A DNA stretch of 64,000 bases from PLanc-01 sp035342095 (GTDB lineage: Bacteria > Planctomycetota > Phycisphaerae > Sedimentisphaerales > Anaerobacaceae): positions 28,439 to 92,438 of the forward strand of contig DAOQWL010000011.1 of NCBI GenBank assembly GCA_035342095.1, in the 5' to 3' direction. The notes below the pieces were generated by a model that saw only the letters and a program-made list of their open reading frames with translations, ran no database searches and had not been told where the DNA came from. This document shows positions 57,578 through 64,000 of this stretch, piece after piece (positions within the stretch are counted from its first letter, which is position 1; each line of letters begins with the position of its first letter). The position numbers were made by a program, and so were the translations under genes.

Positions 57578-59962
57578 TCACTTCGCAACTGTCACGACAA
57601 TCACTCCCGCCGACAGGGCCGGCATCTCGGCCAGGACCTTGCCGCCATCGACTCGGACCGCGAGCTTCTCCGGCTTGACGCGGTTCGGCTCTGCCAGCGT
57701 GTTCCTCGCACTGAGACTGCCCGGCGCGACGACCTGCGCCGTCGCGGACGCACCGGCGGACACGGCAAGCTCAAGGGCGACCTTCTCACCTTTCGGATTG
57801 ACCACCTTCACGATCACGGCGCCATCCGCAGGCCGGCGGGTGGCGGAGACGTTCAGCGGGCCGGCCTCGCCGGAGATCCCGATCCGCTCGGGGGCGTAAT
57901 GGTCCCGCCAGAGCTTCATCACCACGTAGTTCGGCGCCGGGAACCACGACGACTGATCGAAGTTGATGAAGGCGTTGTCCCACGCGGTCGCGGAGACGTG
58001 CCTGAGGAACAGGGCCGGACCGCCGATCTCCAGGATGTCGCCGCACCGCTCGAAGGCGTTGAGCAGCCCGCCGCAATAGAGGCCCGTCCGCCAGTCCGTG
58101 CTCTGGGCATTCCATTCGGACACGTAGATCTTCAGATTCGGATTGGGCGACTTTGCGATCAGTTCGCCGATCTCGCGGAAGAAGGCCTCATACCGGCGCG
58201 GGCCCTCAACGAATTGGCCCGGGTCCTCGTAGTGGTGGATGCTGAGGTAGTCCAGGACTCCCGCGCAGCGTTCGATGATCGCGCGGTTGTACGGCATTCC
58301 CTCGCGGCTGTCGCGCCCCATGCCGCCGCTGCCGCAAGCCGCCAGCTTGATCGAGGGGTCGGCCTTCTTCATCAGCGGCGCGATCCGCAAGACCAACTCC
58401 GCGTACCGATCCGCAGACGTGTGCCAGGTCTCGTTGTCAATCTCCCAGTACTTCACGTTGTACGGCTCGCGATGGCCGTTGGCGGCGCGGACCTTGCCCC
58501 ACGTCGAGTCGGCCGGCCCGTTGCAGTATTCGATCCAGTCCAGGACGTCCTGCGTGTAGTCGTGCGTCTCGGAATCGTTGTTCCACGAGGGGAAGCCCAC
58601 GTTGACGACAATCAGAGGTTCGGCCCCCACGCGCCGGCACATCTCGATGAACTCGTCCGTGCCGAAGTTGTAGACGTCGAGGTCGTCCCAGATCTCGCGA
58701 GGGTGGGGCAGTCGCTTGTATTGCGGCCCGATCCCCTGCTTCCACTGGTATGACGACGCGAAGCACCCGCCGGGCCAGCGAATCACCGGCGGCCGAAGGT
58801 CCGCGACCGCCTGCAGCAGGTCGGGACGGAAACCGCCCTTCTGTGCCCAGCTCTGGGGCATCAGGCTCACCTGATCGATCCAGATCTCGCCGGTCCCTGG
58901 GGCACCCACGCGCAGTTCCGCATTCGTGCTGGACCAGTCCGGCTTGAGCGAGAACTTGAACTCCTTCCATTGTGAAGACGGGGCATCAAGCTTCTGCGTA
59001 GTCCTCTGCCCGCCATCACTCACGAGCTGCACCGCCAACCCATCGTCCGCGGTCCCCCGTGCCCAGATTGAGCCTTCGTACACCTCGCCGGCCCGGATGC
59101 AGAAGCCGGTCTGCGACAGTCCACCGCCGCCATCGGAGTCAAGGACGATCTTCTGCGACGTACTGCTGTTGAGAGGATTCGTGTGATCGAGGTACACCTT
59201 GGCGTCGCCGCCCTGTTTCCAGAACATCGCGGCGTTCTCCAGCGTCAGACTTTTGGGCAGACCCTCATACAGGACGGTCCCGTCCAGGGCCTTAACCTTG
59301 AGGTTGCGGAACGCCGCCTGTGTGGCCCACGTGCCGATGCCCACCTTGCCCGACAGGTGCGCCTGCTGGTCGTCCGTGTAGTCAATGACGAGATCGTCGC
59401 CGAGCCAGATCCGGAAGTGAGGGCCCTCACAGCGGATCTTGATCGTGTACCATTTGTCCGATTCGACCCGCCCTCGCGGCTGAGGTCCGACGGCCCCCCA
59501 ACGGCTCTGGCTTGCCAGTCCCCGCTCGATGGCATGACGCTCATTGCTCCAGCCGCCCAGGTTGGCCCAATAGAACTCGTTGTCGTTCTTGACGCGGAAC
59601 AGGATCAGAAAGCCCTCCTGCCCTCCGGTCTTCTTCGCTTCCAGAGTATACTCATAGTCCTTCCAACCGGGGTCGCCGAAGGTCAGACGGACGTTCGTGC
59701 CCATCCCCTCCTGGACGACCGCGCCGTCCTGGACCGTCCACTGCCCGGATGCGCTCTGCTCGAAGCTGCGATTCCAGACCAGATCGCCCCACAGACCGCC
59801 GTTGCAGGAACGGTAGATGTGCTCGAGGAAATGCCCGTACACCTTCTCATCCACCTTGTTCACCACGGTCCCGGGATCGACCGTCAGACGAATCGTCTGC
59901 TGGGCCGAGACCGAGATCGACAACGCCGCAACCGCCACCATCAACATGACCACGTTCTTCAT
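57578..59962 (-). CDS. Secreted GH51-type alpha-L-arabinofuranosidase with inserted binding modules
   Basis: 794 residues with a signal peptide (NVVMLMVAVAALSISVSAQ). The enzyme opens GHFLEHIYRSCNGGLWGDLVWNRSFE, then has an inserted concanavalin/DUF1080-like module (about 100-230: DYEYTLEAKKTGGQEGFLILFRVKND) and a CBM4/9-like module (about 270-400: GEVYEGSIWARG). The TIM barrel follows, with acid/base Glu in KYWEIDNETW near 507 and nucleophile Glu in YVSEWNAQS near 614, and a C-terminal beta domain. It removes arabinofuranose side chains or ends of arabinan. Start ATG 59962 has GGGAGG nine bases upstream. Confidence 0.92.
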   Translation of the reverse strand: MKNVVMLMVAVAALSISVSAQQTIRLTVDPGTVVNKVDEKVYGHFLEHIYRSCNGGLWGDLVWNRSFEQSASGQWTVQDGAVVQEGMGTNVRLTFGDPGWKDYEYTLEAKKTGGQEGFLILFRVKNDNEFYWANLGGWSNERHAIERGLASQSRWGAVGPQPRGRVESDKWYTIKIRCEGPHFRIWLGDDLVIDYTDDQQAHLSGKVGIGTWATQAAFRNLKVKALDGTVLYEGLPKSLTLENAAMFWKQGGDAKVYLDHTNPLNSSTSQKIVLDSDGGGGLSQTGFCIRAGEVYEGSIWARGTADDGLAVQLVSDGGQRTTQKLDAPSSQWKEFKFSLKPDWSSTNAELRVGAPGTGEIWIDQVSLMPQSWAQKGGFRPDLLQAVADLRPPVIRWPGGCFASSYQWKQGIGPQYKRLPHPREIWDDLDVYNFGTDEFIEMCRRVGAEPLIVVNVGFPSWNNDSETHDYTQDVLDWIEYCNGPADSTWGKVRAANGHREPYNVKYWEIDNETWHTSADRYAELVLRIAPLMKKADPSIKLAACGSGGMGRDSREGMPYNRAIIERCAGVLDYLSIHHYEDPGQFVEGPRRYEAFFREIGELIAKSPNPNLKIYVSEWNAQSTDWRTGLYCGGLLNAFERCGDILEIGGPALFLRHVSATAWDNAFINFDQSSWFPAPNYVVMKLWRDHYAPERIGISGEAGPLNVSATRRPADGAVIVKVVNPKGEKVALELAVSAGASATAQVVAPGSLSARNTLAEPNRVKPEKLAVRVDGGKVLAEMPALSAGVIVVTVAK

Positions 59963-59985
59963 GCGTCCAAACCTCCCTTGGGCAA

Positions 59986-60135
59986 GAATCCGAAATCCGA
60001 AATCCGAAACAAATCCAAAAGATCGAAATTCGAATGATCGAAACGCGAACGCCACATCGGATGACCCGTTCTGAATTTCGAGTTTTGGTCATTCGTGCTT
60101 GTTTCGGATTTCGAGATTCGAATTTCGTGTTTTCC
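59986..60135. repeat. AT-rich inverted repeat of the CCGAAAT type
   Basis: Repeats of AATCCGAAATCCGAAA (from 59988) face TTGTTTCGGATTTCGAGATT. AATCCGAAACAA (60001-60012) and TTGTTTCGGATT (60099-60110) are perfect arms. The element fills the gap between the regulator gene and GH51. Confidence 0.75.
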
Positions 60136-61353
60136 CTATCTGGGTGCATGCTTCTTGCGGTAATCCCGCAGGCTCATCCCCGTCTCCTTGCGGAAATAGC
60201 GGGCGATGTGCTCGACGCCGTCGAAGCCCGCGTGCAGTGCGATCTCCGTGATGTTCATGTCCGTTCCGATGAGCAGTTGCACGATGTTGTTCACGCGGAC
60301 CCGTCGGATCTCCTGGTGCACCGACCGGCGCACGATCGACTTGAACCGCTTCTCCAGCACGCGCCGGGACACATTCGTCGCCTCCACCACGTCGTCCACC
60401 TGGATCAGCCGGTTCGGATTGCGGCGAATGAACTGCAACGCCGCGGACACGTCCGGATCGCTCATCGCCAGCACGTCCGTCGACATCCGCGTCACGATGT
60501 GCGTCGGACTGACCGGGATCGCCTGGCCCGCCATGGCTTCGCCCTGCATCATACGGTCCAGCAGACGGGCGGCCTCGTATCCGGCCCCTTCCGTGTTCAG
60601 CGAAATGCTCGAGATGGGCGGGTCCGCCAGGTCGCAGACCAGCACGTCATTGTCCACGCCCAGCACCGCCACCTGGTCGGGCACTTCGCAGCCCGTCAGC
60701 TTGCAGGCCTCAACCACCTGCAGGGCGCGGTCGTCGTTGCAGCACATCACCGCGACGGGTTTGGGCAGCGACCGCAGCCAGTCGGCGATCAGATTCTGCT
60801 CGTTCCGGTCGTTCCTCGGCGGCCGGCCCTCGGGCGTCGCAGGACGGTGGTACACGCTGACCTCGAAGCCCGCCTGGGCCAGTCGCTGAGCGAAATGATC
60901 GCCCCGCCCGCGAGACCAGGCGAAATCGTTCAATCCGCAGTAGGCGAAGTGCTGGAACCCGCGGTCCAGGAAGTGCTCCGCCGCCATGGCGCCGATGGCA
61001 TGACTGTCCGTGATGATCGCGGGAAAGGGCGCATAGCTCTCTTTGTTGTGCTGTGCGAAGACCACAGGGATGCCCGAGTGGGCCAGACCCTCGACCACGC
61101 CCACATCGCGAACGATGGCGCCGTTGATCTTGAGGTGCTTCCACTCCGGCAGCGACGAATCCAGCGCCCCGGGCCAGCGATACACCCGCCAGGGCCCGTG
61201 TACTCTGGAATACTTGGCGATCCCGTGCAGCAGACCGCGCCCGAACTCCCGTGCGGTCTCCACGAACAACAGCACGGAGGGCGTCTCCGCGGGATGGGAC
61301 GACTTCGACCGTTTCTCCACAATCTCATCGACCATACTGTACGCCTTATCCAC
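60136..61353 (-). CDS. XylR-type transcriptional regulator (LacI-like sensor plus AraC HTH)
   Basis: 405 residues, cytoplasmic DNA-binding protein. The N-terminal part is a LacI/periplasmic-binding-protein-like sensor (about 25-285: SVLLFVETAREFGRGLLHGIAKYSR, AVMCCNDDRALQVVEACKLTG, VAVLGVDNDVLVCDLADPPISSI). The C-terminal about 110 residues form an AraC-type double helix-turn-helix (VDDVVEATNVSRRVLEKRFKSIVRRSVHQEI, MNITEIALHAGFDGVEHIARYFRKETGMSLRDYR). This is the E. coli XylR architecture. Lying between araD and GH51, it most likely senses L-arabinose or an oligomer and activates the run. Start GTG 61353 has GAGGAG six bases upstream. Confidence 0.92.
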   Translation of the reverse strand: MDKAYSMVDEIVEKRSKSSHPAETPSVLLFVETAREFGRGLLHGIAKYSRVHGPWRVYRWPGALDSSLPEWKHLKINGAIVRDVGVVEGLAHSGIPVVFAQHNKESYAPFPAIITDSHAIGAMAAEHFLDRGFQHFAYCGLNDFAWSRGRGDHFAQRLAQAGFEVSVYHRPATPEGRPPRNDRNEQNLIADWLRSLPKPVAVMCCNDDRALQVVEACKLTGCEVPDQVAVLGVDNDVLVCDLADPPISSISLNTEGAGYEAARLLDRMMQGEAMAGQAIPVSPTHIVTRMSTDVLAMSDPDVSAALQFIRRNPNRLIQVDDVVEATNVSRRVLEKRFKSIVRRSVHQEIRRVRVNNIVQLLIGTDMNITEIALHAGFDGVEHIARYFRKETGMSLRDYRKKHAPR

Positions 61354-61411
61354 GCAGTTCTCCTCTACGTTGGCCGGGCCGGCTGCGCCGGACCCTCATG
61401 GACTTCTTGCC

Positions 61412-62101
61412 TCATCCCTGGCCATAGTAGGCTCCCTTGCCGTGTTTTCTCAGGTAGTGGCGGTCCAGCAGCGCCTGACTGATCGGCTGCTGCTGCGGGT
61501 TCACCAGGATCGTGCCGAATGCCATCTTCGCCACCTGCTCCAGGACCACCGCGTTCTCGACCGCCTTTTCCGGCGTGGCGCCCCACGTGAACGGACCGTG
61601 GTTGGCGACGAGCACCGCAGGGATCTGCATCGGATCGGCGCCCGCGAATCGGCGGATGATGACCTTGCCCGTGTTCTCCTCGTAGGGACCCGCCACCTCT
61701 TCATCGGTCATCGGATCGGTCACGGGGACCGGGCCGTAGAAACCGTCCGCATGGGTCGTGCCGAAGCACGGGATGGCGCACCGGGCCTGCGCCCACATCG
61801 TTGCATACATCGAGTGCGTGTGGCAGATTCCGCCCACCTTCTCGAAGCTCTTGTACAGCTCGACGTGCGTCGGCGTGTCGGACGAGGGCTTCAGCTTGCC
61901 TTCGACGACCCGCCCGTCGAGATCCACGAGCACAATGTCCTCGGGACGCATGTCCTCGTAGCGCACGCCGCTGGGCTTGATCGCAACGATGCCCGCCGCA
62001 CGGTCGATGGCGCTGACGTTGCCCCAGGTCAGGACAACCAGGCCGTGTCGCTGCAGATCCAGGTTCGTTTCATACACTCGCTGTTTGAGCTTCTCGTACA
62101 T
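61412..62101 (-). CDS. araD: L-ribulose-5-phosphate 4-epimerase
   Basis: Converts L-ribulose-5-phosphate to D-xylulose-5-phosphate, cytoplasmic zinc enzyme, 229 residues as usual. Seen: LTWGNVSAIDRAAGIVAIKPSGV near 24, SSDTPTHVELYKSF near 74, zinc-binding HTHSMYATMWAQ near 95, TTHADGFYGPVPVT, and VANHGPFTWGATPEKAVENA near 168 with the third His. Start ATG 62101; the frame is open 29 codons further, but that part lies in a repeat. Lies between araB and the regulator. Confidence 0.95.
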   Translation of the reverse strand: MYEKLKQRVYETNLDLQRHGLVVLTWGNVSAIDRAAGIVAIKPSGVRYEDMRPEDIVLVDLDGRVVEGKLKPSSDTPTHVELYKSFEKVGGICHTHSMYATMWAQARCAIPCFGTTHADGFYGPVPVTDPMTDEEVAGPYEENTGKVIIRRFAGADPMQIPAVLVANHGPFTWGATPEKAVENAVVLEQVAKMAFGTILVNPQQQPISQALLDRHYLRKHGKGAYYGQG

Positions 62102-62123
62102 GGCGACACTCTCAATCCTAGAA

Positions 62124-62226
62124 CTCACCACAGAGACACAGAGATCACAGAGGTTTGGAGAACGAACAAGTGCGTACTTCCTCACCATTCTTGCCTTCTC
62201 TGGGTCCTCCGTGTCTCTGTGGTGAA
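62124..62226. repeat. Inverted repeat of the CACCACAGAGACACAGAG type between araB and araD
   Basis: TCACCACAGAGACAC (62125-62139) and GTGTCTCTGTGGTGA (62211-62225) are perfect arms. The middle part is asymmetric. The araB stop lies just after the right arm. Confidence 0.8.
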
Positions 62227-62230
62227 AGAT

Positions 62231-63904
62231 CTACGTGTTTGCCTTTTCTTTGATCGCCAGCAGCTCTTTCATCACGTCGCCCATAGCCAGGACCTTGCCT
62301 TTGATCCCGAAGCCGTCGTGCAGACGCTTGTAGACCTTGTACAGCTTCTGATAGACCTTGTGATGGGCGGCAATCGGCTTGAACGTCTGGGTCTTGATCC
62401 CGCACATGGCCGCCTGGGCCTTGCCGAAGGTCGGGTACGCACCGCCGACAACCGCCGCCGCGACCGCCGAGCCCAGGGCGCAGGTCTGCGCCGACCGGCT
62501 GATCTTCATCTCTCTGCCCGTCACGTCCGCGTAGATCTGCATGAGCATGGCGTTCTTTTCCGCGATGCCGCCGCAGTTGACGATCTCGGAGATCTTCACG
62601 CCGAACTCCTCGAACCGATTGATGATCGTCAGGGCGCCGAACGCGGTCGCCTCGATCAGCGCCCGGTAGATCTCCTCGGGCTTCGTGTGCAGGGTCTGGC
62701 CTACCAGAAGGCCGGTGAGACGCTGATCGACGAGGATCGTGCGATTGCCATTGTTCCAGTCCAGCGCGAGCAGGCCGGATTGCCCGGGTTTCAGCTTCGC
62801 CGCCTTCTCGGTGAGGGCCGCGTGCGAGCCGGCTTCCTTGCCGCCGGGCTGGAGGTAGTTCACGAACCAGTTGAAGATGTCCCCCACCGCCGACTGGCCA
62901 GCCTCCAGGCCATAATAGCCCGGCAGGATCGAGCCATCGACGATCCCGCAGATGCCCGGGATGTCCGGCAGGCTCGCGTCGCTGGGCGAGACCACCATGT
63001 CGCACGTGCTCGTCCCGATGATCTTGACCAGCACGCCGCTCTTGATGCCCGAGCCCACGGCGCCCAGGTGCGCGTCGAACGCGCCCATCGCGACGGGAAT
63101 CCCCGCAGGCAGGCCCAGCTTGCCCGCCCAGGCGCTCGTGAGCTTTCCCGCGGCCTGGTCTACCGCATAGGTCTGGTTGCTCAGGGTCTTTCGCAACTGG
63201 CCGAGCTTCAGATCGAGCTGCGAGAGGAACTCCGCGTCGGGGTAGCCGCCCCAGGAGTCGTTGAACATGGCCTTGTGACCGGCCGCACAGCGGCACCGCT
63301 TGATCTGGTCCGGATGATCGGTGCCCGTCAGGACCGCAGGCAGCCAGTCCGCGTGTTCGACCCACGTATAGGCGGCGTCGTAGACCATCGGGTCCACGCG
63401 CAGGCAGTGCAGGATCTTGCTGAAGAACCACTCGGAGGAGTAGGTCCCGCCGCACTTCGCCAGATACTGCGGCCGCTCCCGTTTCGCCAGCTCGGTGATC
63501 TCGGCGGCCTCCGCATACCCGGTGTGGTCTTTCCAGAGCCAGGCGTGGGCGTTCGGATTGGCCTTGAACGCGTCGAGCATCGCCAGGGGCGTGCCGTTGC
63601 CGTCCACCGGCAGAGGCGTCGAGCCGGTCGTATCGACCCCGATTCCCACGATGTCCTTCGGATCGAAGGCGGGCTCGGCCTTCTTTGCCTGGGCGATCGC
63701 GCCGACGATGGTGACTTCCGCGCCCTTGAGGTAGTCCGCGGGATTCTGGCGGGCGAGGTTGTGGTCCGCGGGATCCAGGAGGATGCCCGCCTGGCCCGTT
63801 TCATACTCGTAGACGCACGTTCCCAGCTCCCGCCCGTCGGCGGTATCGACAATCACACAACGCACGGAGTTCGTGCCGTAATCCAACCCTATCGCACACT
63901 TCAT
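62231..63904 (-). CDS. araB: Ribulokinase
   Basis: Phosphorylates L-ribulose, cytoplasmic FGGY kinase, 557 residues. Seen: AIGLDYGTNSVRCVIVDTADG at the N-terminus, IVGIGVDTTGSTPLPVD near 88, the substrate region KDHTGYAEAAEI near 124 and WVEHADWLPAVLTG near 181, MGAFDAHLGAVGSG near 275, and the ATP site NCGGIAEKNAMLMQIYADVTGREM near 440. It is the first gene of the minus-strand arabinan run inside the window. No araA or transporter follows here; they may lie beyond the right edge. Confidence 0.95.
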   Translation of the reverse strand: MKCAIGLDYGTNSVRCVIVDTADGRELGTCVYEYETGQAGILLDPADHNLARQNPADYLKGAEVTIVGAIAQAKKAEPAFDPKDIVGIGVDTTGSTPLPVDGNGTPLAMLDAFKANPNAHAWLWKDHTGYAEAAEITELAKRERPQYLAKCGGTYSSEWFFSKILHCLRVDPMVYDAAYTWVEHADWLPAVLTGTDHPDQIKRCRCAAGHKAMFNDSWGGYPDAEFLSQLDLKLGQLRKTLSNQTYAVDQAAGKLTSAWAGKLGLPAGIPVAMGAFDAHLGAVGSGIKSGVLVKIIGTSTCDMVVSPSDASLPDIPGICGIVDGSILPGYYGLEAGQSAVGDIFNWFVNYLQPGGKEAGSHAALTEKAAKLKPGQSGLLALDWNNGNRTILVDQRLTGLLVGQTLHTKPEEIYRALIEATAFGALTIINRFEEFGVKISEIVNCGGIAEKNAMLMQIYADVTGREMKISRSAQTCALGSAVAAAVVGGAYPTFGKAQAAMCGIKTQTFKPIAAHHKVYQKLYKVYKRLHDGFGIKGKVLAMGDVMKELLAIKEKANT

Positions 63905-64000
63905 GTCACATCCCCTTTATCGCACCACTCGCAAGCTCTTGCTTGTCGCTTCGCGTTTCACGATCCATGCGGCACGCTCCGTCAGCCGCTGAAGTAGATG
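63905..64000. other. Upstream region of araB to the window edge
   Basis: 96 bases, no gene visible. AAAGGGGATGTGAC precedes the araB ATG on the minus strand and supplies its ribosome site. No clear promoter was recognised. Confidence 0.4.

Noticed and set aside
1..64000. CRISPR arrays or tRNA/rRNA genes
   Set aside because: No regularly spaced direct repeats and no recognisable tRNA or rRNA sequence were found by reading; a tRNAscan or CRISPR finder run was not possible.

Overview
The window is one contiguous stretch of a GC-rich bacterial chromosome (about 62-64 % GC by eye). The gene content suggests a member of the Planctomycetota, most likely the class Phycisphaerae. The reasons are the many secreted glycoside hydrolases, large LamG/discoidin-type secreted proteins, many dispersed palindromic intergenic repeats, a GTP-type PEPCK and a XylR-type (LacI-like plus AraC-like) regulator. 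This assignment is inference; there is no rRNA or tRNA gene in the window to settle it.

Layout. 1-1812 is the 3' part of uvrA. 1908-12200 is a plus-strand sugar-acid locus: an Old-Yellow-Enzyme/GltD fusion, an SDR reductase, a KDPG-aldolase-family protein, a secreted BNR-type protein, a fumarate-reductase-like flavoprotein, a PfkB/KDG-type kinase, and mtnA 22 bases further on. 12206-30442 is mostly housekeeping (NifU-like, PilZ, murD, menG/ubiE, pyrF, Nramp-like transporter, PEPCK, guaB). It also holds a GH36 galactosidase, a decayed beta-helix gene, an ECF sigma/anti-sigma/secreted-protein operon whose sigma gene carries one in-frame UAG, and a 14-cysteine small protein. guaA follows guaB. 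32367-35761 holds a membrane methyltransferase-like protein, a Tat-exported protein and a low-GC HNH nuclease gene.

35846-41247 is a plus-strand GH127-like / six-hairpin GH / GH172 (DUF2961) operon. From 63904 down to 41244 everything is on the minus strand: araB, araD, a XylR-type regulator, GH51, GH127/146, GH43, an amidotransferase, a metallophosphoesterase, a six-hairpin glycosidase, a HEFGH metallopeptidase-like protein, a LamG protein, a 40-residue lysine-rich protein and an M81/MlrC-like protein. Together these look like an L-arabinan utilisation system: arabinan is cut outside the cytoplasm by GH43, GH51 and GH127, L-arabinose is processed through AraB and AraD, and the XylR-type protein probably senses the sugar. 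No araA (isomerase) or transporter is inside the window.

The most striking finding is a family of about 162-175 base multi-hairpin palindromic elements. There are three copies, each inserted without a stop codon inside a protein-coding gene (46990-47151, 49931-50098, 50510-50684). The copies share two conserved inner hairpins and a long outer stem in which base changes on one arm are matched on the other. They resemble in principle the Rickettsia palindromic elements but have a different sequence, and I know of no described counterpart in this phylum. A second multi-hairpin family (4608, 18340, 54923) and an AT-rich palindrome family (1815, 5450, 9896) sit between genes.
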